NCBI GenBank assembly: GCA_964545715.1
Contig: CAZJHX010000129.1
Span: forward strand, 1 to 31,056
Length of the DNA stretch: 31,056 bases
Reading direction: 5' to 3'
Source of the DNA: CAZJHX01 sp964545715
Lineage (GTDB): Bacteria > Myxococcota_A > UBA9042 > GCA-2863065
A program made the position numbers and the translations under genes. The notes beneath the pieces are model-generated. The model did no database searches. It was given only the letters and a program-made list of their open reading frames with translations, and had not been told where the DNA came from. Shown here piece by piece: positions 22,722 through 31,056 of the stretch; positions within the stretch are counted from its first letter, which is position 1, and each line of letters opens with the position of its first letter.

Positions 22722-24152
22722 ATGGACCTCAGCGACCGCACCATTCCCCCGCTTCGGGCGGACGTCCAGCTGGAGCAGAGCGGCGAGGGCCGGCTGCCGT
22801 TTGCCGTCGTCGACCGCACCCTCGGCCAGAAGCTGAAGCTGGACCAGCAGGGCGCCATGCTTGCGTCGGCGCTGGACAGGCCGTGGCGTGCCGGCGAGCT
22901 GCTGGGCGCGCTCAACCAGGCCGGGCTACGTATGGAGCCTGATCTGCTGGTGCGGTTCATCCGCTTTCTGGACGCGCATTACCTACTGGACTCGCCCCGA
23001 GCGCAGCGGCAGATCGACGCGATCACGGCGTCGGACGAGGCGCTGGAGAACGCGGACGCGCGGCCGATCCGCTTTCTGCCCGAGACCTCCCACAACTGCG
23101 TGGCGTGCGGGGCGTCGTGCGGCGGACACGACATCGGGCCTATCGCGCAGGGGCAGGTGGACGCCATCAATGCGGCGGTCCCCGACGCGCGATTCTTGGA
23201 GCGCAAGACGGGCGACGAGAGCACGTCCGGGCATTACTGCGCGATGAAGGACGACGCCTGCACGTTTTTGAGAGACGACAAGCTGTGCGGCATCCATGCG
23301 GCGCTTGGGGTGTCTAAGAAGCCGACCGACTGCCGCGTCTTTCCGCTGGCCTTTACGGCCACGCCGGACGCGGTGATCGTGGGCGTGCGCATGGAGTGCA
23401 AGCAGTACATCGCGTCCAAGCGCAACGGCGGCGCGCTGGCCGAGCGTCATGCCGAGCTGACCGAGCTGCTGGCGGGCGTGGACGAGGTGAACGAGGTGCC
23501 GCCGTTGGTGCGCCTCGACGAGGCGACCACCCTGCCCTACAAGGAGTACGTGACGCTGGAGGACGCGCTGCTGGAGACGGCTCGGCACGCGCCGGACGTG
23601 GTCTGGAGCGGGCTTCTGGCGCTGAATGGCGCTGGGCGGGAGCTGATCGAGCAGGCGCGCGACGCCGAGCGCAACTTGCAGGTGTTCCCGGCGCCGCCTC
23701 CCGGTCCCCCGAACGTGCCGGCAGCAAAGGTCATCGAAGCAATTCAACTGGGATGCTCCATGGCGGCCAAGATGAACGCGGCGGCCAACAACGCGGGCCG
23801 TGCGGCGCGCCTGGAGCGGGTTGGACGCGCGGCCGAGCGGCTGAAGACGACGCCGTTGGCACTGCCCGAGCTCAGCGATGACGACAAAGAGCTGCTGTTG
23901 GACCATCTGCAGCAATCGCTCTTTCTGAAGGAGCCGCTGAACGGGCCGCACCTGCGGTTTGGGCTGGCCGTGCTGAACCTGTCAGTGCTGCTGGCGGTGG
24001 CCGGGCTCGAGGAGTCTGAGCGCCTGAACGACACCCTGGCGGACGCGCTAAAGAGCCTGCGTGCAGGGCCGGTTCTGGGCCGGCTCAACGAGCTGGACGC
24101 CGCGGTAGCCGCCTGGTTCCACGACGAGTTGGAGCATTGGGTCCCACACTGA
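22722..24152 (+). CDS. YkgJ-type cysteine-cluster protein with PqqD-like N-terminus
   Basis: The 476-residue protein has a YkgJ-type metal-binding centre: C126, C129 and C133 in NCVACGASCGG, then C173, C180, C189 (KLCGIHAALG) and C204 (PTDCRVFPL). This cysteine pattern probably holds zinc or an Fe-S cluster; the family has no settled biochemical role. The first ~95 residues (FAVVDRTLGQKLKLDQQGAM, a helix ending LDAHYLLDSP) resemble the winged-helix PqqD/RRE fold that binds peptide substrates, with a typical DRPWRAGELLGAL turn. The C-terminal half is helical (LSDDDKELLLDHLQQSLFLK). There is no ribosome binding site before ATG 22722; TAGCAT at 22710-22715 could be a -10 that leaves a near-leaderless mRNA. 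It heads a same-strand run continuing to 27179. Confidence 0.88.
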   Translation: MDLSDRTIPPLRADVQLEQSGEGRLPFAVVDRTLGQKLKLDQQGAMLASALDRPWRAGELLGALNQAGLRMEPDLLVRFIRFLDAHYLLDSPRAQRQIDAITASDEALENADARPIRFLPETSHNCVACGASCGGHDIGPIAQGQVDAINAAVPDARFLERKTGDESTSGHYCAMKDDACTFLRDDKLCGIHAALGVSKKPTDCRVFPLAFTATPDAVIVGVRMECKQYIASKRNGGALAERHAELTELLAGVDEVNEVPPLVRLDEATTLPYKEYVTLEDALLETARHAPDVVWSGLLALNGAGRELIEQARDAERNLQVFPAPPPGPPNVPAAKVIEAIQLGCSMAAKMNAAANNAGRAARLERVGRAAERLKTTPLALPELSDDDKELLLDHLQQSLFLKEPLNGPHLRFGLAVLNLSVLLAVAGLEESERLNDTLADALKSLRAGPVLGRLNELDAAVAAWFHDELEHWVPH

Positions 24153-24180
24153 TAAGTTCCCGCCGCGGAGGAACGGACCA

Positions 24181-24606
24181 ATGGCACTGACACGCATCAC
24201 CCCCACTCAGGTTCAGGACCGGCTTACGGCGGAGAGCGACCTCACCTTCATCGACGTCCGCTCTGTTCGGGAGTTTGAGGGCGGCCATGTGCCGGGCGCG
24301 GTCAATATCCCGCTCATGAACCACCACCCCGTCTTCGGGCAGATGGTGCCCAACAAGCGCTTCATGGAGGCGATCGAGGCCAACTTCGCCAAGGACGCCA
24401 AGCTGGTCACCGGCTGTGCGGTCGGCGGGCGCTCCATGCGCGCGGCGCAGGCCCTCGAGGGCGCGGGATACACCGCCGTGGTCGACATGATCGGCGGGTT
24501 CTCAGGCCGCAAGATGCCGCCCGAGCCCGGGTGGACGGACGCCGGACTGCCGGTCAGCAGCAATGGCCGCACCTGGGCGGATGTGGCCGCGGATCTGGAC
24601 AGCTGA
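24181..24606 (+). CDS. Rhodanese-domain sulfurtransferase
   Basis: A single rhodanese domain of 141 residues. FIDVRSVREFEGGHVPGAVN (24-43) is the family's N-terminal signature. The active-site loop is VTGCAVGGRSMRAA with catalytic C79, which would carry a persulfide. WTDAGLPV near the end is also typical. It has no signal peptide, so it acts in the cytoplasm, moving sulfane sulfur to a thiol acceptor. GGAGGAAC lies before ATG 24181. It follows the cysteine-cluster gene by 28 bases and precedes the Lon-like gene by six bases, so these genes are likely co-transcribed. Confidence 0.94.
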   Translation: MALTRITPTQVQDRLTAESDLTFIDVRSVREFEGGHVPGAVNIPLMNHHPVFGQMVPNKRFMEAIEANFAKDAKLVTGCAVGGRSMRAAQALEGAGYTAVVDMIGGFSGRKMPPEPGWTDAGLPVSSNGRTWADVAADLDS

Positions 24607-24612
24607 CAATCG

Positions 24613-26283
24613 ATGAACGCGCGAGTCGCTACGGGAGTGTTTTTTGTCGTGGTGATCGCCGCGCTGATGTGGGCGCTCACACAAAGCCCTGAGAAGACCG
24701 AGACGCCCGCCGAGACCCCGGAGGCGACGCCGACGGTCGAGACGCAGGAGCCGACGCCGCAGCCCGATCCGCCCGCGCCCGCCGCCGACACCGGGGGCGA
24801 CGAGCCGGCTCAGCGCCCCACACAGAACCTGGCGCGGCAGGCGATCAATGTGGTCGGGTCGCGCGGTGTGGTGCAGCTGCACGTGACGGTAGAGACCAGC
24901 CCCGAGGCAGGCCAGCATCTGCGCGTGATTCTGGGCGAGTCGGTCAAGCACCTGCGCAAGAAGTGGACGGCGCACCTGGACGTGGCGGCGTTCATCGCGT
25001 TTGACGGCAACCCGGATGCGCCACAGGGGCTGCGCGTGACGCTGGAGGTGGGAGAAGAGCCGCCGCGGGCTGACATGCTGGCCGCGCTGACCGTCGCCCT
25101 GCGCATCGCCGCGGCCGGTCGGCCGTATCCGGCGGATCAGCTCCTGGCGGCGATCGTGGCGCCCGATGGGACGCTGGTGCAGCTGCAGCCACACGCGCAC
25201 CTGGAGCGTCTGGCCAGTCGGGCGGGGCTGCAGTTGGCGGGTGCGGCGGATCTCAACCGCCTGCTGGTCGCGTGGGGAGAGAGCGACCGGCGGCAGTCGC
25301 CCGCGCGCGCGGCAAAGAGCAATCGAGCGCCGACCGACGTGTACGCGCCGGATCTGGACGCGATTCGGAGCGCGCTGCGTCAGGTGCTGGGCACGGTCTT
25401 GGCGAAGCGCCCGGCGCGCCTGGATCCGCCGGCGGACTGGCGTGACATCACGGCGCGCGGCGAGGGGCGGATGCGCACGGCGCGGGTACGCACGCTGGAC
25501 GAGCTGATCACGCTGGGCCTGGGGTCCGCGCAGATTCGCGAGGGCATCCGGCTGGTGCGGTTCTCGGCCGAGCGGATCATCGGCTACACCCAGCGGATGG
25601 TGCGCGACGGCACGGCCGTGGAAGGCTGGCCCGCGTCCTGGTTGACGCTGCTGGTGATGTCTCGGATCGACGGTGAGCGGCTGGTGCGGGCGTGGCTTCC
25701 GCTGCTGCCGTCGGCCGTGACGCGGCCGCGGCTTTTACGGACCCCGCTGGCGTGGCTGCGGACGCGCGCTGAGCGGCTGAAATACATGGGCAACGCGTGG
25801 GGGCTGGTCCAGCGATCGCACCTGCAGCTGGGCGGGCGGCTGCCGCGACCGTATCCGAGTCATGATCAGCGCAACCTGTCGTGGCCACGCCAGGGTGAGA
25901 AGCTGACACGAGGGACGGCGGCGGATTGGGGCGTCAATCTGCAGCGTGTGGCGACGGTGTGGTCGCAGACGGTCATAGCGCTTGCGCTTGAGCCGCAGCG
26001 GGTGACACGGAGCGCGGAGCCGGACGCGGTGTCGGTGCACGACGAGCGGCGCCTGGGAGAGATGCTGGTGATGGCGCGACGGCTGGCGCAGGCTCACGGA
26101 GCCCGGGTGCTGACGCGTGAGGGCACGCTGCTGACGGAGGTGCGTCGGATTCTCAGCCGAACACCGACGGACGGTGGCCGTAGGACGGCGGACCAGCTGT
26201 TGGGGCTGGAGCGTCTGTGGCTGGCGACCTTGCTGAGCAACGAGGCGGTGGCGCTGAAGCCCGTGTTGGCAGGTGCACGATGA
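24613..26283 (+). CDS. Membrane-anchored protein with degenerate Lon-like domain
   Basis: The 556-residue protein starts with one membrane helix (VATGVFFVVVIAALMWAL, residues 5-22) followed by a Pro/Glu/Thr-rich linker to about residue 65. Residues ~78-210 follow the order of the Lon protease (S16) domain: a strand pair with ETSPEAGQHLRVILGESVKH, a helix, DVAAFIAF, then MLAALTVALRIAAAGRPY and IVAPDGTLVQLQPHAHLERL. In active Lon the second-last block reads PSAG and the last GGxKEK. Here the Ser position is PRAD and the Lys position is replaced, so the domain cannot be a Ser-Lys protease. The remaining ~350 residues are helical, Arg-rich and unfamiliar. The C-terminal part is probably outside the cytoplasm (one N-terminal helix). 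It overlaps the next gene by four bases. The Lon-like call is my inference. Confidence 0.82.
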   Translation: MNARVATGVFFVVVIAALMWALTQSPEKTETPAETPEATPTVETQEPTPQPDPPAPAADTGGDEPAQRPTQNLARQAINVVGSRGVVQLHVTVETSPEAGQHLRVILGESVKHLRKKWTAHLDVAAFIAFDGNPDAPQGLRVTLEVGEEPPRADMLAALTVALRIAAAGRPYPADQLLAAIVAPDGTLVQLQPHAHLERLASRAGLQLAGAADLNRLLVAWGESDRRQSPARAAKSNRAPTDVYAPDLDAIRSALRQVLGTVLAKRPARLDPPADWRDITARGEGRMRTARVRTLDELITLGLGSAQIREGIRLVRFSAERIIGYTQRMVRDGTAVEGWPASWLTLLVMSRIDGERLVRAWLPLLPSAVTRPRLLRTPLAWLRTRAERLKYMGNAWGLVQRSHLQLGGRLPRPYPSHDQRNLSWPRQGEKLTRGTAADWGVNLQRVATVWSQTVIALALEPQRVTRSAEPDAVSVHDERRLGEMLVMARRLAQAHGARVLTREGTLLTEVRRILSRTPTDGGRRTADQLLGLERLWLATLLSNEAVALKPVLAGAR

Positions 26284-27179
26284 AGCCGTCGGATGTCCCG
26301 TGGACCGGCGCGACGGGCAGCCCGTTTGCGGCGGCTGACGCGCCGATCGCGACGGATCGGCGCCTGACGGTCAAGTGGCTGGGGACGGCTGGATACGAGC
26401 TGCGGGCCCAGGGGACGACGCTGCTGATCGACCCGTATCTGACGCGTTATGGCCTGTGGACGCTGCTCAGCCGGCGGAAGCATGGGCCGGACGTGGACGC
26501 GATCGACAAGCACATCACGGACGCCGATGCGGTGCTGGTCGGGCACAGCCACTTCGACCATGTGCTGGACGTGCCGACCATCGCGGTGAAGACGGGCGCC
26601 CACGTGTACGGGTCGGAGTCGACGGCCAACCTGTGCCTGGCCAGCGGATTGCCGCAAACACAGGTCACGGCGGTGGCGCGTGGGGGCCAGACGTTTGAGG
26701 TCGGGCCTTTTCGTGTGCGTGCGGTGCCCAGCGAGCACAGCCGCTTCTTGTTTGGAAAGGTGCCGTACCCGGGCGACATCCCGTGCTCGTGCGAGCTGCC
26801 GATGTCCAGCAACCACTACAAATGCGGCCAGGTGCTGAGCTGGCACATCGAGGTGGGCGGCGTCAGCTTTTATCACGCGGGCAGCGCCAACCTGATCGAT
26901 GACGCGGTGCAGTTCAAAGAGCTCGACGTCCTGATGATGTGCACGGCCGGACGGCAGGCGACGGACGCATTTATCGAGCGGATCATCAAACAGACGCGCC
27001 CCAATCGGGTGCTTCCGATGCACTACGACAACTTCTTTCAGCCGCTGGACAGCGCGATGAAGGTGTTGCCGAGGACCCAATTCGGGCGGCTGGTCGACGA
27101 CGTACGGGCGGTAGACAGCACGCTCGACGTGCAAACCCTCGATCTCTCGCAGACGGTCGCGCTCGAGACGAAATCGTAG
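26280..27179 (+). CDS. Metallo-beta-lactamase-fold hydrolase (UlaG-like)
   Basis: ATG 26280 overlaps the preceding stop (ATGA); an in-frame ATG at 26217 lies inside the upstream gene. The 299-residue protein has the MBL-fold start VKWLGTAGYELRAQGTTLLI followed by DPYLTR, the metal motif HSHFDH (H89, H91, D93, H94), a later His in VPSEHSR, SFYHAGSANL, and a C-terminal PMHYDNFF. GTAGYEL and the DPYLTR aspartate are typical of UlaG/YtnP-like members that act on phosphoester or lactone substrates. Motifs are intact, so it should bind two metals. There is no signal peptide. Coupling to the Lon-like membrane protein and a rhodanese nearby suggests a small stress or sulfur-linked unit, which is inference. 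Substrate unknown. Confidence 0.92.
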   Translation: MKPSDVPWTGATGSPFAAADAPIATDRRLTVKWLGTAGYELRAQGTTLLIDPYLTRYGLWTLLSRRKHGPDVDAIDKHITDADAVLVGHSHFDHVLDVPTIAVKTGAHVYGSESTANLCLASGLPQTQVTAVARGGQTFEVGPFRVRAVPSEHSRFLFGKVPYPGDIPCSCELPMSSNHYKCGQVLSWHIEVGGVSFYHAGSANLIDDAVQFKELDVLMMCTAGRQATDAFIERIIKQTRPNRVLPMHYDNFFQPLDSAMKVLPRTQFGRLVDDVRAVDSTLDVQTLDLSQTVALETKS

Positions 27180-27266
27180 GTCCTTCGACACCGAAATTTT
27201 GTTCTGTAATTGTCGAGATTTATCGGAATTCCACTTTTTAAACGGACGGTTGCACCCACATACGCA

Positions 27267-27294
27267 CACGCTCAGCGTGACTTTCTGCTACACT
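27267..27294 (+). promoter_or_regulatory. Palindrome and extended -10 upstream of the 136-residue unknown
   Basis: CACGCT-C-AGCGTG (27267-27279) is a perfect inverted repeat with a one-base centre, and TGCTACACT (27286-27294) looks like an extended -10 element. No good -35 is visible at the right distance; the palindrome sits there instead, as an activator or repressor site might. The surrounding intergenic stretch (27180-27318) is AT-richer than the genes. Confidence 0.4.
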
Positions 27295-27318
27295 GCAATG
27301 GCTCTGGGGGGAGACCTG

Positions 27319-27729
27319 ATGAACGGGACATATGCGTCCTTGCGCTACGAGCCTGTGGGCTGCGTGGTGACAATCATCGCCGGTGATCATGGCGCCGTTC
27401 AAATACTGGATGTGGTCAGCACAAACACGAACGTGGTGCGGCGCGTAGGCGAGACGGCGGAACACTTTAGAGAGGTGCACGGCTCACTGGTCTACATCGG
27501 CCAGCTGCCCGCGTGCCAGCAAAACGCGCCAGCAGCCGTCATCTACGAGCTGCCGGAGGGTCGGGTGAAGACGTCGGGTACGGCGACGTTCCGGACGCTC
27601 GGCAACGGCATCGCCGAGGTCAGCGTCGAGACCGATCTGCCAAACGGCAGCATAGAGCTCCGCGCCACGTGCAAGGGCGCGATGACCGTCGCAGACGACA
27701 CCCCTACACCCCTTCGAGAAAGCCGCTAA
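27319..27729 (+). CDS. Unknown 136-residue protein upstream of kinase
   Basis: I choose ATG 27319 because GGGGGGAG (27306-27313) precedes it; an in-frame ATG at 27298 lacks such a site and lies too close to the presumed transcription start. The product begins MNGTYASLRYEPVGCVVTII and looks all-beta throughout: AVQILDVVS, GSLVYIGQL, AVIYELPEG, GIAEVSVETD, SIELRATCKG. There is no signal peptide. It might be a small beta-barrel or PilZ-like module, but the PilZ RxxxR and DxSxxG motifs are not present, so I do not name it. The Ser/Thr kinase gene starts 12 bases after its stop, suggesting co-transcription and possibly a shared pathway. Confidence 0.68.
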   Translation: MNGTYASLRYEPVGCVVTIIAGDHGAVQILDVVSTNTNVVRRVGETAEHFREVHGSLVYIGQLPACQQNAPAAVIYELPEGRVKTSGTATFRTLGNGIAEVSVETDLPNGSIELRATCKGAMTVADDTPTPLRESR

Positions 27730-27741
27730 ACTACCTGGGCC

Positions 27742-29004
27742 ATGCCCGTAGACCTCAACAAGATAGGTGACTTTGGACGCTATCAGCTGATCCGCCGGAT
27801 CTCGCTGGGCGGCATGGCCGAGGTGTTCAAGGCCAAGTCATTCAACGACTTCGGGTTCGAGAAGGTGGTGGCGCTGAAGCGGCTGCTGCCGTCCGTCGCG
27901 CAGAAAGAGGGCTTTGTGGACATGCTGATCCAGGAGGCGAAGATCGTCGCCCGGCTGCAGCATCGCAACATCTGCCGCATCTACGAGTTGGGCCTGGTCG
28001 ACGAGGCCTACTACCTGACGATGGAGTTCATCTACGGGCACGATTTGCGTCAAGCGTTCAAGGCGCTGAAGGAGCGCGACCAGGTCATGGAGCCCTACCT
28101 GGCGGCGTGGCTGGGACAGCGCGTGACGGACGGGCTGAACACGGCTTACTCCGCGTTGGACGAGCAGGGGCGCTGTCTGGAGTTGGTGCATCGCGACATC
28201 AGCCCGCAGAACATCATGATCGGCTTTGACGGACAGGTGAAGGTCATCGACTTCGGCATCGCAAAGGTCGCCAACGCGACGGTGCAGACGGCGGCCGGCG
28301 TTCTGAAGGGCAAGTATGGGTACATGTCGCCCGAGCATGCGAGCCGGGTGCCGCTGGACGCGCGCAGTGACATCTGGTCGCTGGGGGTGGTGCTGCACGA
28401 GCTGCTGAGCGGGCGGCGGCTGTTTATCGGCGACTCGATGGCCGATACGGTCGATCAGGTGCTCCACGCCGACGTGCCGCGCTTGGAGAATGTGCCCGAG
28501 GAGCTGGCGGACATCGTGGCGCGCATGTTGAACCGCGACCTGGCAGCGCGCTTCGGCAATCATCACGACGTGCTGGTGGCCCTGCAGGCCTTTAGCGCCA
28601 AAGGGCCACATCCGACGACGCATCGCGACGTGATGGCCTGGATGGACGACCTGTTCCCGAGCGACAAGCGGGTGGAGGCCGACCTGACGGACGAGGAGTT
28701 CCGGCTGATCTTCGCGGCGGAGGAGCGGGGCGAGGAGACCACGGACATGCGCACGGATGTGTCCTCGGCAACCCAGATCTTCGTCATGGATGAGACGGGT
28801 CAGGCGGATTATCGCGAGGTGCTGCAGGCGCTGATGGATCGCGGGCGCGTGCACACGGTGATGACGACGCCGTCAGCCAACGACGATGGTGTCGTGGGCG
28901 TGCCGGTCGCGGCGCCGGAGCCGGATGATGCGCGGGTGTTTCTCGATGCGGCGTGGGCGATCGTCGGCTTTGTGGGCCTGACGGCGCTGTTGATGATGCT
29001 CTAG
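27742..29004 (+). CDS. Membrane-anchored Ser/Thr protein kinase
   Basis: A 420-residue Hanks-type kinase. The kinase domain (residues ~14-290) has the Gly-rich loop ISLGGMAEVFKA, VALKRL with K46, the alpha-C Glu in IQEAKIV, the catalytic loop HRDISPQN (D152, N157), DFG at 170-172, and KGKYGYMSPEHA in the activation segment. All catalytic residues are present, so it should be active. HRDISPQN is a form common in myxobacterial kinases. After a ~110-residue acidic linker a single membrane helix (AWAIVGFVGLTALLMML) ends the protein, so the kinase faces the cytoplasm as a tail-anchored protein with almost nothing outside. ATG 27742 follows the previous stop by 12 bases and has no clear Shine-Dalgarno. 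It converges on the next gene with five bases between the two stops. Confidence 0.95.
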   Translation: MPVDLNKIGDFGRYQLIRRISLGGMAEVFKAKSFNDFGFEKVVALKRLLPSVAQKEGFVDMLIQEAKIVARLQHRNICRIYELGLVDEAYYLTMEFIYGHDLRQAFKALKERDQVMEPYLAAWLGQRVTDGLNTAYSALDEQGRCLELVHRDISPQNIMIGFDGQVKVIDFGIAKVANATVQTAAGVLKGKYGYMSPEHASRVPLDARSDIWSLGVVLHELLSGRRLFIGDSMADTVDQVLHADVPRLENVPEELADIVARMLNRDLAARFGNHHDVLVALQAFSAKGPHPTTHRDVMAWMDDLFPSDKRVEADLTDEEFRLIFAAEERGEETTDMRTDVSSATQIFVMDETGQADYREVLQALMDRGRVHTVMTTPSANDDGVVGVPVAAPEPDDARVFLDAAWAIVGFVGLTALLMML

Positions 29005-29009
29005 GAGGG

Positions 29010-30128
29010 TTAGTCGCCGCGACTGGTGTAACGACCTTCCAGACCCTCGAAAAGCCGTACGCGAACGCGATCCCGCTGGCGCTCTTTGTATGCGTCGTGA
29101 CTGGTGGCGGCATTGTCCTCGTTGGCGGTCCAGGTCCGCGAGTCGAACATCTGGAACTCCACGTTGAGGAAGATGAGGTGCCCCAGGTGGCGCAGGTGGC
29201 TGCTCTGCGGGCGCGCGAGGATCTGCGGGATCCGCAGCGGCCAGTCGATGACGAAGTTCAGCATGCGAAACGCGTCGTCAGAGCACTCGTTGAAGTCGCG
29301 ACGAAGCGGGTCCTGGCGCTCCAACCCCAGATCGAACTGCAGCTGCCCCAGGTATGGGTGCAGGTGCGCCAGCGACTGCGCGTACGCCTCAAAGTCCAGC
29401 ACGTCGTTGGTCGTCTCTTCGGGGACGACGTAGTTGTACGGGACCAGGCGTTGGCACATGGCGGCCAGGACGATCGGCAGGTCCTTCTTCTCATTGACGA
29501 TGACGCGGAAGCGCAGCCGGTCGAGAATGTCCGCCGCCGTCGCGCGACGCTTGGAGAGCAGCTTGGTGATAGTGCTCTGCTTCGATTTTCGGCTGCTTTG
29601 GAACTGGGTGATCGGATAGCCCTCGGATTTGAGAGCGTCCATGGAGCGGGCGACGTGCTCCTCGACCAGCGAGAAGACCTCGAGCTCCGGCAGGGACAGA
29701 CCGAGCCGGAGCTCGCGCGCCTGCGCATGATTTATCGTGTGGACGACCTTGAGGAGGATGCAGGCGTCTCGCTGCATTCGGTTGCGCATGTCGGAGGCCA
29801 CCAGAAAGGGGTGCTCGACGGACGCGGGGTTCCACAGCTCGTCCGGAACGGCGATGTCCAGCTCGCGGCTCAGGTAGTCGTGGGCGATGCGCAGGAGGTC
29901 GCGAACGCGATCCACGTCGGCCTGAACGGCGCAGTGAAAGCCGTTGACCGTAAGGAATTGCTGGACCTCGCGTGCGGTTTTGAAACCCAGGCGATACCAG
30001 TCGACAACCGATCCACCTCGCAGGATCAGCCGAATTTGTTCCAGGAGACCGAGGGTCAAATCCTCAGTGACCAGAACAGCGGGACCCGGTGCGTCTGGTT
30101 GTGCGTGGACTGTCAAGGTGTTATCCAT
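29010..30128 (-). CDS. RelA/SpoT-like nucleotidyltransferase-fold protein, deltaproteobacterial family
   Basis: A 372-residue soluble protein starting at ATG 30128, which is supported by a candidate promoter at 30155-30184. The segment SRKSKQSTITKLLSKR (179-194), then ADILDRLRFRVIV (199-211), resembles the RelA/SpoT synthetase core, where a K...S..K helix is followed by DxxxxRxIV; DRLRFRVIV corresponds to the DLIAIRIIV-type strand. The flanking parts (DWYRLGFKTAREVQQFLTVN and FLNVEFQMFDSRT) recall the family I know as TIGR04552, described from deltaproteobacteria, but I cannot check this. The second half contains LEFQ-like VEFQMF, also seen in synthetase domains. Whether it makes (p)ppGpp is unclear; Ser/Arg-rich substrate-loop residues are not recognisable. 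It has no HD hydrolase domain. Confidence 0.85.
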   Translation of the reverse strand: MDNTLTVHAQPDAPGPAVLVTEDLTLGLLEQIRLILRGGSVVDWYRLGFKTAREVQQFLTVNGFHCAVQADVDRVRDLLRIAHDYLSRELDIAVPDELWNPASVEHPFLVASDMRNRMQRDACILLKVVHTINHAQARELRLGLSLPELEVFSLVEEHVARSMDALKSEGYPITQFQSSRKSKQSTITKLLSKRRATAADILDRLRFRVIVNEKKDLPIVLAAMCQRLVPYNYVVPEETTNDVLDFEAYAQSLAHLHPYLGQLQFDLGLERQDPLRRDFNECSDDAFRMLNFVIDWPLRIPQILARPQSSHLRHLGHLIFLNVEFQMFDSRTWTANEDNAATSHDAYKERQRDRVRVRLFEGLEGRYTSRGD

Positions 30129-30154
30129 CGGTGGCGGCTACTTGAGATCGCGGG

Positions 30155-30184
30155 ATACTACCGGACGCGAACTCTCCTCGTAAA
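30155..30184 (-). promoter_or_regulatory. Candidate promoter of the RelA/SpoT-like gene
   Basis: On the minus strand: -35 TTTACG (30184-30179), an 18-base spacer, -10 TAGTAT (30160-30155). Expected transcription start is near 30148, about 20 bases before ATG 30128. Confidence 0.45.
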
Positions 30185-30250
30185 GGTTGAATATCGACGG
30201 TATGCTCGGCGGGTTGAGAAGGAATTTGGTTGAATCGAACTGCTGGGAGA

Positions 30251-30286
30251 TGTTGTGCGTTCGCCTAAGTTGGATGGGTCACAACA
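30251..30286. repeat. Inverted repeat upstream of the GltJ-like gene
   Basis: TGTTGTG (30251-30257) and CACAACA (30280-30286) are exact reverse complements separated by 22 bases. They lie 29 bases before ATG 30315. Half-sites two helical turns and more apart suggest a possible regulator-binding site; a chance occurrence cannot be excluded. I saw no convincing -35/-10 pair for the plus-strand gene in this 186-base intergenic region. Confidence 0.4.
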
Positions 30287-30314
30287 CGACGAGGCCTCAG
30301 GAGGGTCGCGAGTC

Positions 30315-31056
<742 letters not shown>

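Noticed and set aside
28953..30233. 426-codon plus-strand open frame opposite the RelA/SpoT-like gene
   Set aside because: It starts inside the kinase gene and lacks any recognisable motif; the minus-strand gene has a promoter and family resemblance.

Overview
The window is about 31 kb of GC-rich DNA. It looks chromosomal and suggests a predatory or social deltaproteobacterial lineage (Myxococcota in the broad sense, possibly Bradymonadia-like). The clues are a kinase with the HRDISPQN catalytic loop, a zinc-ribbon plus GYF protein that resembles the start of the gliding protein GltJ/AgmX, a RelA/SpoT-like protein of a type I associate with deltaproteobacteria, and a lipoprotein S41 protease. 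The taxonomic placement is inference; no marker gene here settles it. No transposase, integrase or CRISPR array was seen.

Layout. (1) 1-6015: four same-strand genes. The first three are joined by 4-base start/stop overlaps and the fourth starts 12 bases later. They encode the C-terminal part of a protein that runs in from the left, a 313-residue unknown, a 1373-residue unknown whose last ~60 residues look like a J-domain with HPDK, and a 121-residue stand-alone RyR-domain protein. (2) 6134-12280: a small secreted protein, a SWIM-zinc-finger SNF2 ATPase, and a two-gene unit made of a TPR protein and a TIR-like Rossmannoid protein. Regions 1 and 2 form the accessory, conflict-system-like part of the window. 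(3) 12305-15011: a tRNA-Gly with its promoter and terminator, a PLP enzyme of sulfur amino acid metabolism, and, divergent from it, an orphan NuoB-like Fe-S protein overlapping a tandem-BMC (microcompartment shell-like) gene. A tRNA-Cys with its promoter follows. (4) 15115-21280, minus strand: an unknown with a leaderless-looking promoter, an S41 protease, and a heterodimeric ABC exporter. (5) 21408-27179: a single-domain receiver, a SUFU-like unknown, then a plus-strand run encoding a YkgJ-type cysteine-cluster protein, a rhodanese, a membrane protein with a degenerate Lon-like domain, and a metallo-beta-lactamase-fold hydrolase. (6) 27319-31056: a small unknown, a membrane-anchored Ser/Thr kinase, the RelA/SpoT-like protein on the minus strand, and the start of the GltJ-like protein, cut by the right edge inside a Pro-Glu repeat.

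Best candidates for something undescribed are the four-gene operon at the left edge (giant J-domain-like protein plus RyR sensor), the TPR plus TIR-like pair, and the coupling of an orphan nuoB to a BMC gene. There is no gene-free stretch longer than 300 bases. Promoters are TTGACA-like and TATAAT-like hexamers, mostly 17 bases apart. Several genes lack a Shine-Dalgarno sequence, and one or two look leaderless.
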